Source: Goniomonas avonlea
Taxonomy: Eukaryota > Cryptophyceae > Goniomonadida > Goniomonadaceae
Assembly: GCA_003573635.1 (NCBI GenBank)
Contig: QUTJ01031229.1
Location: forward strand, 1-10,458
Reading direction: 5' to 3'
DNA: 10,458 nt
Shown one piece after another: positions 7,183 through 10,458 of this stretch; position 1 is the stretch's first letter; every line of letters begins with the position of its first letter. The position numbers and the translations under genes were made by a program. A model generated the notes under the pieces. The model saw only the letters and a list, made by a program, of their open reading frames with translations, did not search any database and was not told the origin of the DNA.

Positions 7183-10100
7183 ATGGCGGGGGCTGAGACA
7201 AGACAGACTGCGGCCGTCCCTTTGCTGGAGGTCCGTGGCGATGAATACATCCTCAGAGAAGGGTTCGATGTTCTCAAAAGTCTCCCTGCACCAATTGCAG
7301 TTGTCAGTACCGCGGGTCCTGCAAGGTCAGGGAAGAGTTCATTGCTTAATTTGCTCGGCGTATCGAATTTTCAGGTTGGCTCCAGTGTGCAGCCGTGCAC
7401 ACAGGGGGTTTGGATCTGGGTCGCGGTGCGTGCTATTTTGGATTTGTGTCCAAGCGTAGTGACTCTCAGTTTGGCAGCCAGAAACCATCAATGGGACGAC
7501 TGTGGTATTCATGGATAGCGAGGGCACGGGCTCTGTCCAGAAAGACTCAACTCACGACGCGCGGGTCTTTGCCTTGAGTCTGCTGCTTTCTTCAGTGTTT
7601 ATGTACAACTCCAAGGGCGCGATCACCGAAAATTCCATTGAGCAGCTCTCTGTTGTCGCACAGCTGACCAAGCACATTCACATGCGGTCCCTTGCTGAAG
7701 GGCAAGTCGAAGACGACGGGGCAGCCTTTGCAGACTTGTTTCCCCAATTTTTGTGGGTTCTACGCGACTTCTCACTTTCGGTATTTCCTTTTCTTCGCAG
7801 CAGAAGAAGCTTTCCTTGTGTGACTCTTCCGCAGTTGGAGGTCGGAGACGCTCGAGTCACCCCCGATCAGTACCTGGAAGAATGCCTGAAAGTTCAACGG
7901 GTACAACTCTTTTGTATATCTTTGGATAGGGAGGGAATTGACTCTTTCTGTCAGGGTTACTCGGACTCTGTTCTCGCGAAAAACAGAATCAGGCAGATGC
8001 TGGCTTCGTTTTTCAACGACAGGTGAACTTGCTTTCGACAGCAAGCCTCAGATGACACGCGTGCAGACACCTCGTCCCCTTGGTGCGCCCTCTTGATGGT
8101 GAAATGGATCTTCAGGATGGGTTGAACACCAGTCACTTGAGGTAACAAACCGCACAGTTTGAGCACCAAACAGGTCCTCTAACGTCCGACCAGACCAGAG
8201 TTCTTAGCTGGCGTCCAGAAAGTTCGCGACCTGACTCTGACGAATCCAAAACCCAAAATGATGCATGGCGAGCATGTTTCCGGCACGAGTAAGTCCTCCC
8301 GCCCTGCGTCTCCTCTGGTCGGCCCGGTGGCTTTGAACCTTGCTTCTTGTCGCTTTGTCGCTGTTCGCCAATCGTGCCGCTCGCTGATTGAACCATGTGT
8401 AAACACGTGGAGATCGATCTGGGTCATGAATAATTCAGGATCGCTTCCTTTGTGGGAGCCCGAATCTAATCGCAGTCCTCAGTGCTCGCCGAGTTGGCGC
8501 GTGTGTACGTCGACTCCATCAATTCAGGCAAGGTTCCGGTTATGACCACGGCTTGGGCTTCCATGGTTCGGCTTCAAAATGAGCGGGTGCGGCTGGCTTA
8601 TTGTTTTCAGTGTTCCTTGTAGCTTTGTCCAGCACTCCACTAAAGTTCCCCTGATTGTTTCCCAAACTCCCGATCGCTTTGTCAGCACCCCTTGTCGCGT
8701 TGTCCAGCACTCTGTCCAGTTCTTCTTATCTCTTTTTCCAGCTCTCCTGTTTCTGTCTCCTGCGCCCGCTCCATATGTGTGTGACCGGCCTGTGCCTGAT
8801 CCCGGAATGACTCAGGCTTCGGAGGAAGGCTTTACAGCTTATTTGGCCTCGGGTGTGAGAGAGGCCGAGAATGGCGCTGTGCTGAGGGAGCGGCACTCTG
8901 CTGGTCTCCTGGAGGCACTCCGCGTCTTCCAGGTGATCACGCGACAGTTGTCTTGCGGGTGGGTGGGTGGGCGGGCGGGCGGGAGAGTGGGAAGCGTGCG
9001 TTGTGTGCACGTGCGTGCGGGCGGACGCGCGAATCGCGTGTGTGTTGATTGCGTGGTTGTGCGTGTGTGTGTGTTGTGTGTATGTACGCGATCGTGTGGA
9101 CGTGTGTGGTGGGCGCGCTGGCGAGTGTGCTGGAAGCCTTTGCGTGTGCGTGAGTGCGTGCGAGTTAGCGGCTTCTTGGTCGTGTGGGGGAGGGGGGGTG
9201 TTGCTGTCATGCAACGTGGACGCCACAGAGTGCGAAGGAACTGAACTCGGGGACTCGCAGGCAGAATCCATGGAGGAGGAGCGAGAACAGTATCGCTCTA
9301 AGCTACAGGTACACCCCTTCTTGCACACAGGTGTTCTCGGGGAATCTCTTTTTGAGACTCTTTTCCCTGTGGAATATTCTCTTGACCCTGTGTCCCTTTG
9401 TTCTTGCCAACAACTAGGAGCCGTTTTTTTTGTGTGCACCTATCGGTGTGGGACAACGCGTGTGTCCCAGAGGTCGGAATTGGAAACGGCTAGAGTGCCT
9501 GTGTGTGGTTGTGTTGAAAGGTTGTGAACAAAGTTGGAGTGCCATGGCCAGCTGACCAGCCCTCTCGCAGGACCGGATCAAGGACGAACACGCCACCATT
9601 CGGCGTGAGAAAGAGTCGCAGTGCGAAGAGCTCACACACCAGCACCTCATGCGCTCGCTCGCTGCGGTGCAAGAGCGCACACGCTCAGGAACCGTAGACA
9701 GCATCTCGTGAGTCCACTTTCTACCCCCACTTCCTCTCCCCTTTGCCCCCCCGCCCCCCTTCGACCCCGCATTAACCACTATCCCTGACTCCCACCACTT
9801 GATGATGCATTGTGCCATTGGAGCAAAAGGCTAACCCGTCTCGCAGCGCGTTGAGACAAGAGTTGGACCAAGTTATCACAGGCGTCGAGCCTATTGCGTG
9901 GGCCCCTGGTGCGGCTCGCCTTCACCCATCCCCCCTCTCGCCCCCACTCTCCCCCATCTCGCTCCCCTCTCGCCGCCCTCTCCTCTCGCCGCCCTCTCCT
10001 CTCGCCCCTCTCGCCCCTCCCTCTCCTTTCGCCCCTCTCCCCCCTCTCGCCCCTGTACTTCCCCAAACAAGAGCAGATCAAGCTGTGCGCTCGATGTCAT

Positions 10101-10363
10101 ATCTCACACCAGGCGCGATCAAGCTGGTCATGGGCTTCGTGAAAGGAGACTACGGTGACACAGTCGTGGACTTTGTGGAGCACCAGCACCGGGAGCTCCT
10201 CCAGCGCCACAAGGATGCGCTCGCTGCTGCCGACGCCCAGCGCCACGAAATCGACAAGGCTCGAATGGAGGCGGTGACTGCGGCAGACACGCTGCGGGAC
10301 AAGTGCGAGTCGCTCGCCGCTGAGCTGGCGCGGGCGGGGGCTGCTCAGAAAGAGCGCGAAGAG
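7183..10363 (+). CDS. Guanylate-binding-protein (GBP/atlastin-type) large GTPase, 3'-partial, 12 exons seen
   Basis: Exons: 7183-7425, 7478-7780, 7835-7900, 7955-8022, 8067-8141, 8194-8288, 8483-8586, 8816-8932, 9261-9308, 9571-9707, 9847-9908, 10113-10363; 523 codons, all junctions GT...AG and in phase; the frame is open at donor 10364. GTPase motifs: P-loop GPARSGKS (45-52), switch I threonine T73 in CTQGVWIW, G3 DSEG (94-97), then VFALSLLLSS and FMYNSKG as in GBPs, and the RD guanine motif LRDFSL (R177, D178). The LVRPLD, LRPEF and YVDSINSG segments (about 229-300) match the GBP core. Residues 319-440 look like the helical middle domain and 441-523 a charged coiled coil. GBPs hydrolyse GTP, dimerise and act on membranes, pathogens or vesicles; the C-terminus, where a lipid anchor might lie, is outside the window. 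The start is the first in-frame ATG after TAG at 7153-7155. Confidence 0.9.
8957..8983 (+). repeat. G-quadruplex-type G3N1 array in a GBP intron
   Basis: Seven consecutive GGG runs are separated by single bases (T,T,T,C,C,C). They lie on the sense strand of the GBP gene, starting 24 nt downstream of the donor at 8933 in a 328-nt intron. This is close to an ideal G4-forming sequence in both the DNA and the pre-mRNA. GT-rich repeats follow to about 9190. Confidence 0.9.
9918..10062 (+). repeat. CT/CCCTCTCG polypyrimidine minisatellite in a GBP intron
   Basis: Almost pure pyrimidine units of the form CCCTCTCGCC, including a 16-bp unit (TCTCGCCGCCCTCTCC) repeated in tandem near 9968-9999. It lies within the intron 9909-10112. 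It produces long proline/serine- or arginine/glutamate-rich open frames on both strands that are not genes. Confidence 0.88.
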
Positions 10364-10437
10364 GTAGGCTTGCGCCCCGTACGCTTTCACCTGTCTGGCT
10401 CTGTCGCCGCGTCGGATCAAACCCCTCCTTGTTCTTG

Positions 10438-10451
10438 CCCCCCCCCCCCCC
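10438..10451 (+). repeat. Poly-C run in the last visible GBP intron
   Basis: A C14 run at the right edge lies in the intron that begins at donor GTAGGC (10364). Its acceptor is outside the window. Confidence 0.8.
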
Positions 10452-10458
10452 TTCGTTC

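Noticed and set aside
8579-9244. Long plus-strand open frame of 221 codons
   Set aside because: It spans the end of one GBP exon, two introns and a further exon in the wrong phase, and is rich in Val/Arg/Gly/Cys from the GT and GGG repeats. The phase-matched GBP exons explain the region better.
8726-9439. Long minus-strand open frame of 237 codons (His/Thr/Pro/Ser-rich)
   Set aside because: It is the reverse complement of GBP exons and of GT-rich intron repeats; the low-complexity HTHT text is a repeat artefact.
9779-10158. Arg/Glu/Gly-rich minus-strand and Pro/Ser-rich plus-strand frames
   Set aside because: They are produced by the CT-rich intron minisatellite and disagree with the GBP exon phases on either side.

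Overview
The window is nuclear DNA from a eukaryote, most likely an intron-rich protist or alga; I cannot name the organism. The evidence is spliceosomal introns with GT...AG ends and branch-like CTAAC/TGAC motifs, a nuclear-type tRNA with internal A and B boxes and a T-run terminator, and abundant microsatellites. No bacterial-style operon is present. Exon models below were joined by hand, by matching splice signals to reading phase; every junction in the two large genes is phase-consistent.

Layout. (1) Positions 108-4203, minus strand: an 11-exon gene for a protein of about 615 residues with a NACHT/STAND NTPase core (Walker A, Walker B of the DGLDE type) and a C-terminal half I do not recognise. 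(2) Positions 4204-4344: a 141-bp divergent spacer with a tandem CCAAT-type pair near its midpoint. (3) Positions 4345-4964, plus strand: a small ankyrin-repeat gene with a 44-nt intron, whose 3' end is uncertain and may reach about 5159 or beyond. (4) Positions 5440-5522, minus strand: tRNA-Leu(AAG). (5) Positions 5523-7182: a gene-poor repeat region holding a 20-bp tandem array, a 39-bp inverted repeat with extra degenerate copies, and CT microsatellites. (6) Positions 7183-10363 and onward, plus strand: a guanylate-binding-protein (GBP/atlastin) type large GTPase gene; 12 exons (523 codons) are visible and the gene runs off the right edge.

The three protein genes belong to families (NACHT NTPase, ankyrin repeat, GBP GTPase) that serve in innate-immune sensing and signalling in animals and other lineages. 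The NACHT and ankyrin genes share one divergent promoter, so co-regulation is plausible. A functional link to the GBP gene is inference from proximity only. Two further patterns stand out. In both large genes the introns of the NTPase half are tiny (44-97 nt) while those of the 3' half are long (139-591 nt) and loaded with simple repeats. All nine ambiguous bases of the window lie inside the NACHT gene, and four of the five coding ones fall at third codon positions.
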